A stretch of 30,160 bases of DNA from contig JAZHPA010000032.1 of the NCBI GenBank assembly GCA_051024685.1, positions 1 through 30,160 of the forward strand. Direction: 5' to 3'. The translations under genes were made by a program, and so were the position numbers. The DNA comes from UBA12545 sp051024685 (GTDB taxonomy: Bacteria; Bacillota; DSM-521; Neomoorellales; Neomoorellaceae). The notes under the pieces are model-generated. The model saw nothing but the letters and a program-made list of their open reading frames with translations. It ran no database searches and was not told the DNA's origin. Position 1 is the stretch's first letter, and every line of letters starts with the position of its first letter. This document shows positions 7,195 through 14,827 of this stretch, piece by piece.

Positions 7195-7878
7195 GTGGAC
7201 AGCAGAATACCACTGAAAATAAGAGTAGCACTGGTTGGTCTGATAGTTTGGGTGGCTTGGGTTTTCCTGGAGCCCTTCACCGGACCTTCCCTCCCGGAGT
7301 CGCAAGCGGTGGCGGCGGGGGAGGAGGTTAGCTTATGGGGCCCCTATATCCCGGGTACCATGGTGGATTCTGCTACCATTAATTGGAAAACCATTAATCC
7401 CTGTGAAGCCGGAGAAACGGAAGGGGTGGGGTTTGCGGTTGGTCCTCCTTTACTGGATGTAGAAATCTCGACCGATGGAGCTGGCAAGGCGCTAGTCTAC
7501 CTCACTTCCCACAACTACCGAGGGGATCTTCTAGTGGGCACGGAGGGGCTACCGGTTAAGGTAGAGCCCACCCGGATTAAGCTGGACGGGAGTGAAAAGA
7601 ACCGGGAAACCGTACTGTCTCTTTACGAGCACCAAACTCTTGAACCGGGGAACTACTACGGATGGATAACTTTCTTGGGGACTACTTCAGGGAATGTAGC
7701 CCTGGGCGTAAAAATCCAAGCCAGTGTTAGGAAAGAAACGGCCCAGCTAACAGGCCACGGTGAGGAAACACTGACCAGAGGGGCTAAAGGATTAATAGTA
7801 GTGGTTATTTTCCTGGTAGCAGGCCTAATTGTCGGGGCAATTCTAGGGAGGAAGAAACATGGGAAAGGTGGCGGTTGA
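7195..7878 (+). CDS. Membrane-anchored extracytoplasmic protein, unknown family
   Basis: The 227-residue protein has an N-terminal hydrophobic segment (about 11-25), an extracytoplasmic part predicted mainly beta, including PYIPGTMVDSATINW and YYGWITFLGTTSGNVALGV, and a C-terminal membrane helix (about 199-218) followed by Arg/Lys. The middle resembles an Ig-like or cupredoxin-like beta fold, but no family is recognised. It begins with GTG after a GGGAAG ribosome binding site and overlaps the next gene by 20 bases, so it is translationally linked to the SUOX-like protein. It may be a membrane docking subunit for the surface proteins; that is inference from position only. Confidence 0.65.
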   Translation: MDSRIPLKIRVALVGLIVWVAWVFLEPFTGPSLPESQAVAAGEEVSLWGPYIPGTMVDSATINWKTINPCEAGETEGVGFAVGPPLLDVEISTDGAGKALVYLTSHNYRGDLLVGTEGLPVKVEPTRIKLDGSEKNRETVLSLYEHQTLEPGNYYGWITFLGTTSGNVALGVKIQASVRKETAQLTGHGEETLTRGAKGLIVVVIFLVAGLIVGAILGRKKHGKGGG

Positions 7879-8728
7879 GGGGCGCATATTGGTTGAGTTC
7901 TTAACTTTAATCTTCGTTTGCGGCCTCTTGGGAGCTCCGGTAGTTCATGCGGCGGAACCTACGACTTCGGTGCAGGTGGTGAAGTACGCTGCCGACAAAC
8001 AAACGGTGGTGGTAGTAAAACAGGTGGACTACCGGTGGATGGAAGCCAACCTCCCGGTTTATGGTGACGGGAAAACGCATTATTACCACCAGGGACCTGT
8101 TTTTGAGGGCGACAAGTGGGACCCCACCCGGACCAAGAACTTAAAAGACAAAGGTGCGGTTAAAGGAACCAACATTAAGGATCTTTGTGAGCTTGTCGGG
8201 GGAATGACTCCCGATGACGAGGTAGTGATTTCAGCTTCCGATGGGTATTACATGAAGTTCGGCTATCAAAACCTTTACCAGCCGCCTGACAGGCAAGGAC
8301 CAATAGTCCTGTGCTGGTATAACGGCGAAGAGGTGGAAGCAGGCGAGCGCCAGGGCAAGGGGTACGTCCCGGATTACTTCACCGGAATGCGGCTGGTGTT
8401 TATGCCCAGGGTACCAAATTCCGACGGTAAGTATGTATTCGGCAACATTGATATGAAGGAATGCATGACCGACGAAAAATACTGGTACTATTACGAAAAC
8501 CTTTATCCCAGTACTAATGGATTATCCGCAAAATGGGTTAAAGAAATTGCTATTTATCCCGGTGGCGCACCGGATCAGGCGGTAACTTTGAGCGAGGAAA
8601 CAACAGGCGGAGGAGTAGAAAGCTCTGCACCGCGCTCTCGGAACCTGCTAATACTGTTCCTGACCGTTGGCGGACTGTCGGTCATTGCGGTTGCTGGCTA
8701 TCTGCTGATACAAATGAAGAGGAAATAA
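7859..8728 (+). CDS. SUOX-like domain protein with C-terminal membrane anchor
   Basis: This 289-residue protein has a signal peptide (cleavage near Ala31-Ala32), one domain A (about 35-236), and a C-terminal helix (about 262-285) ending in Lys-Arg-Lys. It contains the same motifs as the protein at 3117 (YRWMEANLPVYGDGKTHYYH, KGTNIKDLCELVGGM, FGNIDMKEC). A 33-base stretch (8075-8107) is identical to 3378-3410, so the two genes are recent duplicates or have exchanged sequence. No LPXTG sorting signal is seen. The start codon is backed by GGGAGGAAG. It would hold a domain-A module at the outer face of the membrane, near the transporter. Confidence 0.78.
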   Translation: MGKVAVEGRILVEFLTLIFVCGLLGAPVVHAAEPTTSVQVVKYAADKQTVVVVKQVDYRWMEANLPVYGDGKTHYYHQGPVFEGDKWDPTRTKNLKDKGAVKGTNIKDLCELVGGMTPDDEVVISASDGYYMKFGYQNLYQPPDRQGPIVLCWYNGEEVEAGERQGKGYVPDYFTGMRLVFMPRVPNSDGKYVFGNIDMKECMTDEKYWYYYENLYPSTNGLSAKWVKEIAIYPGGAPDQAVTLSEETTGGGVESSAPRSRNLLILFLTVGGLSVIAVAGYLLIQMKRK

Positions 8729-8771
8729 CCGGCTGGAGTGTACGACAGCTAAACGGGCAGGAGGAGGCAAA

Positions 8772-9365
8772 ATGGCAAATGACAAGAGAAGGTACGGGTT
8801 GATCATCTTCCTGGCTCTCATTGGCCTATGCTTTCTGGGCATTGCCGGTTACGTTTATTTCGCCCATCCCACTGCAGAAAAAATCGACTGGACGCTTACC
8901 CTGATTGGCAAAGAGGGTGCTCGGGAGATTAGCTTTGAGGAACTAACGAAAATGCCTGCCTGCGAAGGGCAGGGTGGATTTTTTACTACCGTGGGCATGG
9001 TCAACGGACCATTCAGTTGTAAGGGGGTTTTGGTAGAAAATCTCTGCTCTCTTGTCGGCGGGATTACGCCCGAAGACTGCCTCTGGGTGTGGGCTCCCGA
9101 CGGCTATTCTATGGTTTTTTCTTATGAGCAGGTAAAGGGGGATTTTGTGGCCTACGATCCCCAGACTATGAAGGAAGTGCCGGCTCAAGACCTGAAGATG
9201 ATCCTGATGTACGAACAGGATGGGGTTTTCCTGACAGAGGACGAAGGGAGACCTTTGCGTGTCGCCATTGTTAGTCCCAGTTACTTTTTAACCGAAGGGC
9301 ACTACTGGGTTAAGTGGGTGAACAAAATAGAAGTTAGGCCCTTGTTGGGGGGCAAGGGCGAATGA
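8772..9365 (+). CDS. N-terminally anchored SUOX-like domain protein
   Basis: The 197-residue protein has an N-terminal membrane helix (residues 9-30) with a positive start, so the rest lies outside the cell. The outer part (about 38-190) matches domain C of the S-layer protein: WTLTLIGKEGAREISFEEL, CKGVLVENLCSLVGGI, APDGYSMVFSYEQV, GRPLRVAIVSPSYFLTEGHYWVKWVNKIEV. This closely follows the oxidoreductase molybdopterin-binding pattern (strand, VxLxDLLxxxG, xxDGY, GxPLRLxxP, VKWVxxI). Several cysteines are present (64, 83, 92, 103). Its stop overlaps the start of the wtpA-like gene (ATGA), indicating translational coupling and a shared task. Confidence 0.8.
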   Translation: MANDKRRYGLIIFLALIGLCFLGIAGYVYFAHPTAEKIDWTLTLIGKEGAREISFEELTKMPACEGQGGFFTTVGMVNGPFSCKGVLVENLCSLVGGITPEDCLWVWAPDGYSMVFSYEQVKGDFVAYDPQTMKEVPAQDLKMILMYEQDGVFLTEDEGRPLRVAIVSPSYFLTEGHYWVKWVNKIEVRPLLGGKGE

Positions 9366-10423
9366 GGGTAAGAGGAATAGTAGCGGCGGCCGTGGCACTG
9401 ACATTGCTAGTGACGTCGGCCGCTTGTGGGCTCCGGAAAGCAGAAAGGGTTAGATTAAAGGTCATCTACGCGGGGAGCCTGATCGTGCCGCTAGAAGAAG
9501 TGGAACTGCAGTTTGAAAGCCTCCACCCCGACGTGGATGTAGAGATGGAGGGGCACGGGAGCATCCAGGTAATAAGGTACGTCACTGATTTGGGTAAGCA
9601 GGCTGACGTGCTTGCGGTAGCCGACTACACATTGATTCCGGCCATGATGTATCCGGACTACGCGGATTGGCTCATCCGCTTTGCCAGCAACCGGCTGGTA
9701 CTGGCCTATACCGAGAAGAGTAGATATGCGTCGGAAATCAACAGCTTTAACTGGTATGAAATTATATCCCGTCCGGACGTGAAAATTGGTCTGGCCCACC
9801 CTCTGCTCGATGCCTCCGGCTACCGGGCCTTGATGGCCGTACAACTGGCGGAAATATATTATCAAGACCCCACGATCTTCGATCGAGCCATCACCGAACA
9901 TTTTAATCCTGCCATTTTGGTGCGGGAGGATAAAGGCACCTATACGATTGAGCTTCCGGAAGTCATTAAACCACGCGGGGAGAGGTTCTCTTTACGGGGT
10001 GGGAGCATCCAGCTAATGGCCCTGCTGGAGGCCGGAGCAATAGATTACGCCTTTGAATACCGCAGTGTAGCCCTGCAGCACGGATTTAAATTTATCGAGC
10101 TGCCGCCGCAGGTGAACTTAGGTTTCCCCGATCAGGAGGAGCTTTACGAAAAAGTGAAGGTGGAGTTCGGGTTTCGGCGTTTTGCCGCCGTAGAAGGTGA
10201 ACAGGTAGGGAAGACTATCTATTATGCCTTAACCGTTCCCCGGAATGCTCCCCACCGATCCTGGGCCGAAGAATACATAAGATTTATCCTTGGGCCGGAG
10301 GGCGAAAAGATATTCGAAAAACACCATCACCCCTTTGTCCCGGCGGTAACAGACAACCCTACGGCAATTCCGCTGGGGATAGCCCCGTTGGTGAGAAAGG
10401 AGGAAGGTCATCCGGTTCAATAG
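9362..10423 (+). CDS. wtpA: Tungstate/molybdate ABC transporter substrate-binding lipoprotein
   Basis: The 353-residue protein matches the WtpA/ModA type found in archaea and some Clostridia. A signal sequence ends at a probable lipidated Cys22 (VTSAAC). The oxoanion site can be followed: Ser39 in YAGSLIVPL, Ser67 in HGSIQV, Asp150 in LLDASGYR and Glu232 in DYAFEYRSVA, the carboxylates that give six-fold coordination of tungstate or molybdate in known members. The typical IELPPQVNLG stretch follows. Substrate preference between W and Mo cannot be read from sequence. It is translationally coupled to the SUOX-like gene before it and is followed by permease and ATPase genes. Confidence 0.9.
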   Translation: MRVRGIVAAAVALTLLVTSAACGLRKAERVRLKVIYAGSLIVPLEEVELQFESLHPDVDVEMEGHGSIQVIRYVTDLGKQADVLAVADYTLIPAMMYPDYADWLIRFASNRLVLAYTEKSRYASEINSFNWYEIISRPDVKIGLAHPLLDASGYRALMAVQLAEIYYQDPTIFDRAITEHFNPAILVREDKGTYTIELPEVIKPRGERFSLRGGSIQLMALLEAGAIDYAFEYRSVALQHGFKFIELPPQVNLGFPDQEELYEKVKVEFGFRRFAAVEGEQVGKTIYYALTVPRNAPHRSWAEEYIRFILGPEGEKIFEKHHHPFVPAVTDNPTAIPLGIAPLVRKEEGHPVQ

Positions 10424-10468
10424 AAAGTATTACGAGACATATAAGCGACGAGGGGGAGAGCGGTTGTT

Positions 10469-11263
10469 GTGGGAGTTAGAAACGAGATTTACTGGCTATC
10501 GATGGCGAGCGGCGGCCTGGCCTTGACTTTTCTCCTTTACCCTCTGCTGCATGCTTTCCTCACTACCAACCCCTCAATTCTCGCCCATACCTGCCGGGAT
10601 AGGGAGGTGGTCGCCTCCCTGGTGACCAGCTTTAAAACGGCCGCCGTGGCCGCAGCCATAGCGACACTGACTGGGGTTCCGTTTGCCTATCTACTGGCCC
10701 GGCGGGACTTTAGAGGGAAGGGGTTGCTGGAGGGGCTTATTAATCTGCCTGTGGTGATTCCCCATACCGTGGCGGGAATTCTCCTGCTGATGGCCACAAG
10801 CCCCCGTACCCGGCTGGGCAGCCTTTTGCAGCGGGCAGGACTGGAGTTTGTGGAATCCTGCGCAGGCATCACCATCGCCATGCTTTTCGTCAGCTTTCCT
10901 TTCCTGATTAATGCCGCTCGTGATGCTTTTGTCCGGGTACCGGTCCGTCTGGAGGCGGTAGCCCGGACCCTGGGCGCCGGCCCCGTGGCCGTTTTCTTCA
11001 CCGTAACTCTGCCGCTGGCCTGGCGTGGTGTTCTCACCGGCATCATCCTCACTTGGGCCCGGGCGGTGAGTGAGTTTGGCGCGGTGGTAATCCTGGCATA
11101 TCACCCCCTTACTGCCCCGGTTCTCATCTACGAGCGGTTTGAGTCGCACGGCCTGTCCTATGCTCAGCCCATAGCCGTGCTGCTTCTGATAGTCTCCCTC
11201 CTGGTTTTCGTCCTAGTACGGTTAGTGGCCGGAGGAGAAAGTTCCCATGTTAGAAGTCGATAA
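10469..11263 (+). CDS. wtpB: Tungstate/molybdate ABC transporter permease
   Basis: The 264-residue integral membrane protein has six likely helices and the BPD-type permease EAA loop (EAVARTLGAGPVAVFFTVTLPLAWRG without the last residues, near 150-175) that docks on the ATPase. NLPVVIPHTVAGILLL and WARAVSEFGAVVILAYHP are typical of ModB/WtpB proteins. GTG is the start, with a purine-rich GGGGGAGAG upstream. It overlaps the ATPase gene by 17 bases. Role: the membrane channel that moves tungstate or molybdate delivered by the lipoprotein. Confidence 0.9.
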   Translation: MGVRNEIYWLSMASGGLALTFLLYPLLHAFLTTNPSILAHTCRDREVVASLVTSFKTAAVAAAIATLTGVPFAYLLARRDFRGKGLLEGLINLPVVIPHTVAGILLLMATSPRTRLGSLLQRAGLEFVESCAGITIAMLFVSFPFLINAARDAFVRVPVRLEAVARTLGAGPVAVFFTVTLPLAWRGVLTGIILTWARAVSEFGAVVILAYHPLTAPVLIYERFESHGLSYAQPIAVLLLIVSLLVFVLVRLVAGGESSHVRSR

Positions 11264-12275
11264 CCTGGAAGTGCGGCTACCTTCTTTTACCCTCAAAGGA
11301 ATAAGTTTCAATGTGTACGAAGGGGAATTTTTCTTCATCCTTGGACCTTCAGGAGCGGGTAAGACCGTACTACTGGAAACTCTGGCCGGATTACACCACC
11401 CGTGGCAAGGCAGGATTCTGATGGAAGGAAAAGACATTACTTTTCTCCCCCCGGAGAAGCGGCCCATCGGAATTGTCTACCAGGATTATGCCCTGTTTCC
11501 TCACCTGACCGTAGAAGAGAATATCCGTTATGCCTTACGTTTCCGGCGGCCAAAGACCGACTTTACTTGGCGGAAGTGGGTGGATGTGCTGGGAATAGGG
11601 TCTCTTCTATCTCACTACCCGCACACCCTGAGCGGCGGCGAGAAGCAGCGTGTGGCACTGGCCAGGGCTTTAGCGGCTTATCCCCGCCTGCTCCTATTGG
11701 ACGAGCCTCTTTCCAACCTCGATCCCGCCCTACGGGGCGAAATAGGGAAAGAGCTTAAGCGCCTAAACCGCGACTTCGGTCTGACGGTAATAATGGTGAC
11801 CCACGATTTTTCTGAGGTTTTCTCTTACGGCGAGCGGGTTGGGGTACTCTTCGAGGGGCAGATGGTGCAAGTCGGAACCCCTGAGGAGGTGTTCAGGGCG
11901 CCGACCTCGCCAGAAGTAGCCAGGTTCGTAGGGCTGAACAATCTAATTCCTCTGGAGTGGGAGGGGGGAGAGTGGTACATGTTGGGCCGCCCCGTAAACC
12001 CCGGTTATGATTTTCCTCCGGGGAGACTCTTGGCCGGCGTGCGTCCGGAGGATGTACGGGTAAGCCGTCTCCCCCTTCTGCTTCCCTATTCATGGGAAGG
12101 TGAGGTGAAGGGCCTGGTCAACATGGGCCCGGTGTTCATGGTAGAGGTGAAGGTAGGCGTTGCTAGACTTAACGCCTATGTAGTCGGACATCGGGTCCTG
12201 GAGGAAAAGCTTCAGGTGGGGGCAAAGGCCTATGTAGGATTTATGGCCGAGCACCTCTGCTTCCTAAAGGCTTGA
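11247..12275 (+). CDS. wtpC: Tungstate/molybdate ABC transporter ATP-binding protein
   Basis: The 342-residue ATPase has Walker A GPSGAGKT (33-40), the Q-loop YQDYALFPH (Gln79), signature LSGGEKQRVALARAL (from 128), Walker B LLLLDEPLSNLD (from about 148) and the switch His186 in MVTHD. The C-terminal part (about 235-340) is a regulatory domain like the TOBE/MOP domain of ModC/WtpC, with GVRPEDVRVS. GGAGGAGAAAG precedes the ATG inside the permease gene. It powers uptake through the permease and closes the cluster that began at 3117. Confidence 0.92.
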   Translation: MLEVDNLEVRLPSFTLKGISFNVYEGEFFFILGPSGAGKTVLLETLAGLHHPWQGRILMEGKDITFLPPEKRPIGIVYQDYALFPHLTVEENIRYALRFRRPKTDFTWRKWVDVLGIGSLLSHYPHTLSGGEKQRVALARALAAYPRLLLLDEPLSNLDPALRGEIGKELKRLNRDFGLTVIMVTHDFSEVFSYGERVGVLFEGQMVQVGTPEEVFRAPTSPEVARFVGLNNLIPLEWEGGEWYMLGRPVNPGYDFPPGRLLAGVRPEDVRVSRLPLLLPYSWEGEVKGLVNMGPVFMVEVKVGVARLNAYVVGHRVLEEKLQVGAKAYVGFMAEHLCFLKA

Positions 12276-12316
12276 ACCACCTACGTCCAACCTCAATCCT
12301 CCCGCAGGGGATTTGG

Positions 12317-12346
12317 GGCCACATGCGGTTTTGTGGTCTGGATTTT
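12317..12346 (+). terminator. Weak terminator after the transporter genes
   Basis: GGCCACA (12317-12323) pairs with TGTGGTC (12332-12338), with one G-T pair and an 8-base loop, and four T follow a few bases later. The position just after wtpC fits the end of the cluster, but the stem is short. Confidence 0.4.
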
Positions 12347-12431
12347 AATAGTCCTTTACCCGTTCGGAACACTTTAGTCAAGGCCTGAAAGCGGCAGGAA
12401 CCTGGCCCGGACGCTTATGCAAAGTGGAGAA

Positions 12432-12620
12432 TATCGCCGCACTTATCGTTACCGTATTCGTATCGAGCACATTTTTGCGGAAGCCAAAGAACAATCAAGG
12501 TCTGGACGGACCGGTTCAGGAGCTGCGGCCAGGCTGCGGTGCATGAACAGGTGAAGATGACGAGCTGCGCTACTGTGCTGCACGGCCCGCATCTTGCCCC
12601 CTTACTTTTACTGGCAGCCA
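12432..12620 (+). pseudogene. Decayed DDE transposase remnant (IS1182-like)
   Basis: One frame gives YRRTYRYRIRIEHIFAEAKE, close to the C-terminal part of DDE transposases of the IS1182/IS4 type (IEHLFAEAKE with the catalytic Glu). After an apparent frameshift the next frame continues with CGQAAVHEQVKMTSCATVL, like the GxAKVHxQVKMTAI stretch that follows in those proteins. No start, no N-terminal part and no terminal repeats were found. The rest of the 12276-12820 gap holds no other recognised gene. Confidence 0.6.
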
Positions 12621-12820
12621 CCGGCTGGATTTCCCGGAAGGAAGTGCACTATGGCTTTCATATTTACGCAGCCAGGACCATAATTACCTGCGGCTAATGC
12701 TCTTATGGGAGGTGCACCATTTCGCAGTTTGTCTTCTGTCTTCTTGAGGAAGATTATCTCCTAAACCCAGGGCAGGTACCAAGGTTGGTGGTATTTGAGA
12801 CTTACAGACGTAATTACATC

Positions 12821-12849
12821 TTGACATAAATACCTCCATGCGTTATGTT
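12821..12849 (+). promoter_or_regulatory. SigmaA-type promoter of the first aldehyde dehydrogenase gene
   Basis: A consensus -35 box TTGACA (12821-12826) and TATGTT (12844-12849) are separated by exactly 17 bases, 34 bases before the start codon. An inverted repeat overlaps the -10 box. Confidence 0.75.
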
Positions 12850-12863
12850 TAAATTAGCATAAC
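12842..12863. promoter_or_regulatory. Inverted repeat overlapping the -10 box, likely operator
   Basis: GTTATG (12842-12847) and CATAAC (12858-12863) form a perfect 6+6 inverted repeat with a 10-base AT-rich centre. It covers the -10 box and the transcription start, where a bound repressor would block the promoter. No candidate regulator lies nearby. Confidence 0.5.
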
Positions 12864-12883
12864 AGGAAAGGGGAGGAACATTC

Positions 12884-14332
12884 TTGTCGGAACAACACGC
12901 CTTCATGCTAATAAATGGGAGAATCATGTATGAAAGTTCCAGCCTATCGAGGAAACCGATCATCAATCCGGCCACTCTGGAACCCATCGGGACCCTACCG
13001 GAAGCCGGGGATACCGAGATCCGGCTGGCGCTTAATGCCGCCGACAGGGCCTACCGGGAATGGTCCAGGATAAGTCCAGCCAGAAGGGGGGAAATGCTGC
13101 ACCGGGCCGCTGCGGAAGTTAGGGCCAGGGCTGACAGCATGGCCCGGCTTTTGACTATGGAACAGGGTAAACCCCTGGCGGAAGCCCGGGAAGAAGTGAA
13201 GGCCGCGGCCCAAGCCCTGGATTATTATGCGGAAGAAGGGCAACGTATTTGGGGGGAAATACTGCCTACGAATAAGAATAATACCAGAAGCCTGGTGATA
13301 AGGCAGCCCCTCGGTGTAGTTGCCGCCTTTGTACCCTGGAATTATCCCGTGTTGTTAGCTGCATGGAAAATTGCGCCTGCACTGGCTGCAGGTAATTCCG
13401 TAATCGTCAAACCTGCCAGCAATACCCCCCTGGCCACCTGTGAATTCGTGCGCATAATAGGCGAATGTTTGGAGCCGGACGGCGTGGTAAATTTAGTTCT
13501 GGGTTCCGGTGCCAGGATCGGACCCGCGCTTATATCCAGCCCCCTGGTCAAGAAAGTAACCCTTACCGGCTCCACAGAGACGGGTAAACAAATAATGAAC
13601 ATGGCCGCGCCCTATCTCAAAAAGGTTTCCCTGGAATTGGGGGGCAACTGCCCCATCATCGTGTGTCGGGACGCGGACCTTGAAGCTGCTGCACAGGGCA
13701 CGGTCTACCGCTCTTTCCGCAATATGGGGCAGGTCTGCAACGCCATTAACCGGATATATGTTGACGAGCGGGTAGCTGAGTCTTTTTGCGCGAGGGTGGT
13801 GGAAAAGGCGAGCAGATTAACGATCGGAGATGGTTTGCTGAACCCCAATGTGGATCTTGGGCCCATGGCTACGGCAGAAGGATTGGAGAAGACCCTCACC
13901 CACCTTCAAGATGCTCTAAACAAGGGCGCTAAGTTGATATACGGAGGCAGACGGCCGGAGAACGCCGGACCCGGCTATTTCTTTATGCCTACCGTGTTGG
14001 TTAATGTCCATCACCAAATGCGGGTTATGACGGAGGAAACCTTTGGCCCTCTGGCGCCTATTATGACTTTTTCTGACCTGGAACAGGCGGTTGCTTTAGC
14101 CAACGATAGCCCCTATGGTTTGGTGGCTTATGTTTATACCAGCAACCTCAAGACTGCTTTTCATTTGAGCGAACATCTCCAATTTGGCACGGTAGGGGTA
14201 AACAATGTTACCGGTGGAGAAGTGGCCTTCCCTTACGGCGGCTGGAAGGAAAGCGGGCTGGGAGTGGAGTTGTCACGCCACGGTTTAAACGAGTACTTAG
14301 CTTTAAAGCATATCCGGATTACGCTATTATAA
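12884..14332 (+). CDS. NAD(P)-dependent aldehyde dehydrogenase, succinate-semialdehyde dehydrogenase-like
   Basis: The 482-residue enzyme belongs to the ALDH superfamily, which oxidises aldehydes to acids with NAD(P). The catalytic set is intact: Asn153 (PWNYPV), Glu251 (LELGGN) and the nucleophile Cys285 (GQVCNAINR), plus the cofactor motif TGSTETGK near 228. The closest general type is GabD-like succinate-semialdehyde dehydrogenase, but the true substrate cannot be told. Translation starts at TTG 12884, seven bases after GGGGAGG; the first in-frame ATG is seven codons later and has no better site. It has its own promoter and operator-like repeat. Unlike aldehyde ferredoxin oxidoreductase it needs no tungsten, so its place next to the Wtp genes is unexplained. 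Confidence 0.9.
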   Translation: MSEQHAFMLINGRIMYESSSLSRKPIINPATLEPIGTLPEAGDTEIRLALNAADRAYREWSRISPARRGEMLHRAAAEVRARADSMARLLTMEQGKPLAEAREEVKAAAQALDYYAEEGQRIWGEILPTNKNNTRSLVIRQPLGVVAAFVPWNYPVLLAAWKIAPALAAGNSVIVKPASNTPLATCEFVRIIGECLEPDGVVNLVLGSGARIGPALISSPLVKKVTLTGSTETGKQIMNMAAPYLKKVSLELGGNCPIIVCRDADLEAAAQGTVYRSFRNMGQVCNAINRIYVDERVAESFCARVVEKASRLTIGDGLLNPNVDLGPMATAEGLEKTLTHLQDALNKGAKLIYGGRRPENAGPGYFFMPTVLVNVHHQMRVMTEETFGPLAPIMTFSDLEQAVALANDSPYGLVAYVYTSNLKTAFHLSEHLQFGTVGVNNVTGGEVAFPYGGWKESGLGVELSRHGLNEYLALKHIRITLL

Positions 14333-14827
14333 GCCGTTATAACATTTGTAACGGTTTCGCAAGCTACGCCTAGATCAAAACCTTAAGCTGTACTGAACGC
14401 TTTTGAAGCGTATAACCCTCATACGACGCTCGGGCTTTTTATGGTAAACATAGGGGGGAGACTTGGGAAATAACTTTTTTAGAAAAAGCGTTATGCTTAA
14501 GAAGGAATAACGCAAAATTTGGAGAAATAAATAATATGTCCAATCCAAAGAGGGGAGAGGGGGGTAGTGAGAAAGGTACATTCGAGGGCGTAAGAAAAGT
14601 CATGCGAAAAGAAGTATACGATTGAAGGACATAACAAACAGCGCTAGGACCTCGAAATGAAGGCTGGCTAGGGGGACACCCGCTTAAAGGCAAATGGCCA
14701 TCACGCAAGCGAAAAGGAGGTGGAGAAAGCCATCTCTATCGGTGATAAGCGAGAGAAAGTCATAAGTCATCAAAACGCAAGGGCAACTAACAGGCGGTAA
14801 AAACTTGACGGGGGAGGGGATTCCTTT
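14333..14827. other. 495-base gap with no supported gene
   Basis: The gap between the two aldehyde dehydrogenase genes begins with a weak terminator-like hairpin (CCGTTA 14334-14339 with TAACGG 14349-14354, then TTT) and a second stem (ACGCTT 14397-14402 with AAGCGT 14406-14411). A 29-codon frame starting at ATG 14535 has GGAGA upstream but is unlike any known protein. The rest is purine-rich on the + strand with no recognised motif. Long leftward frames here lack ribosome binding sites. Confidence 0.5.

Noticed and set aside
14439..14708. 89-codon leftward frame between the aldehyde dehydrogenase genes
   Set aside because: It has no ribosome binding site, and its Pro/Ser/Phe-rich composition is typical of the reverse of purine-rich DNA.
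14690..14760. SAM-I riboswitch-like stretch GGAGGTGGAGAAAGCC
   Set aside because: It resembles only one short conserved block. The other conserved parts and the paired stems of SAM-I are absent.
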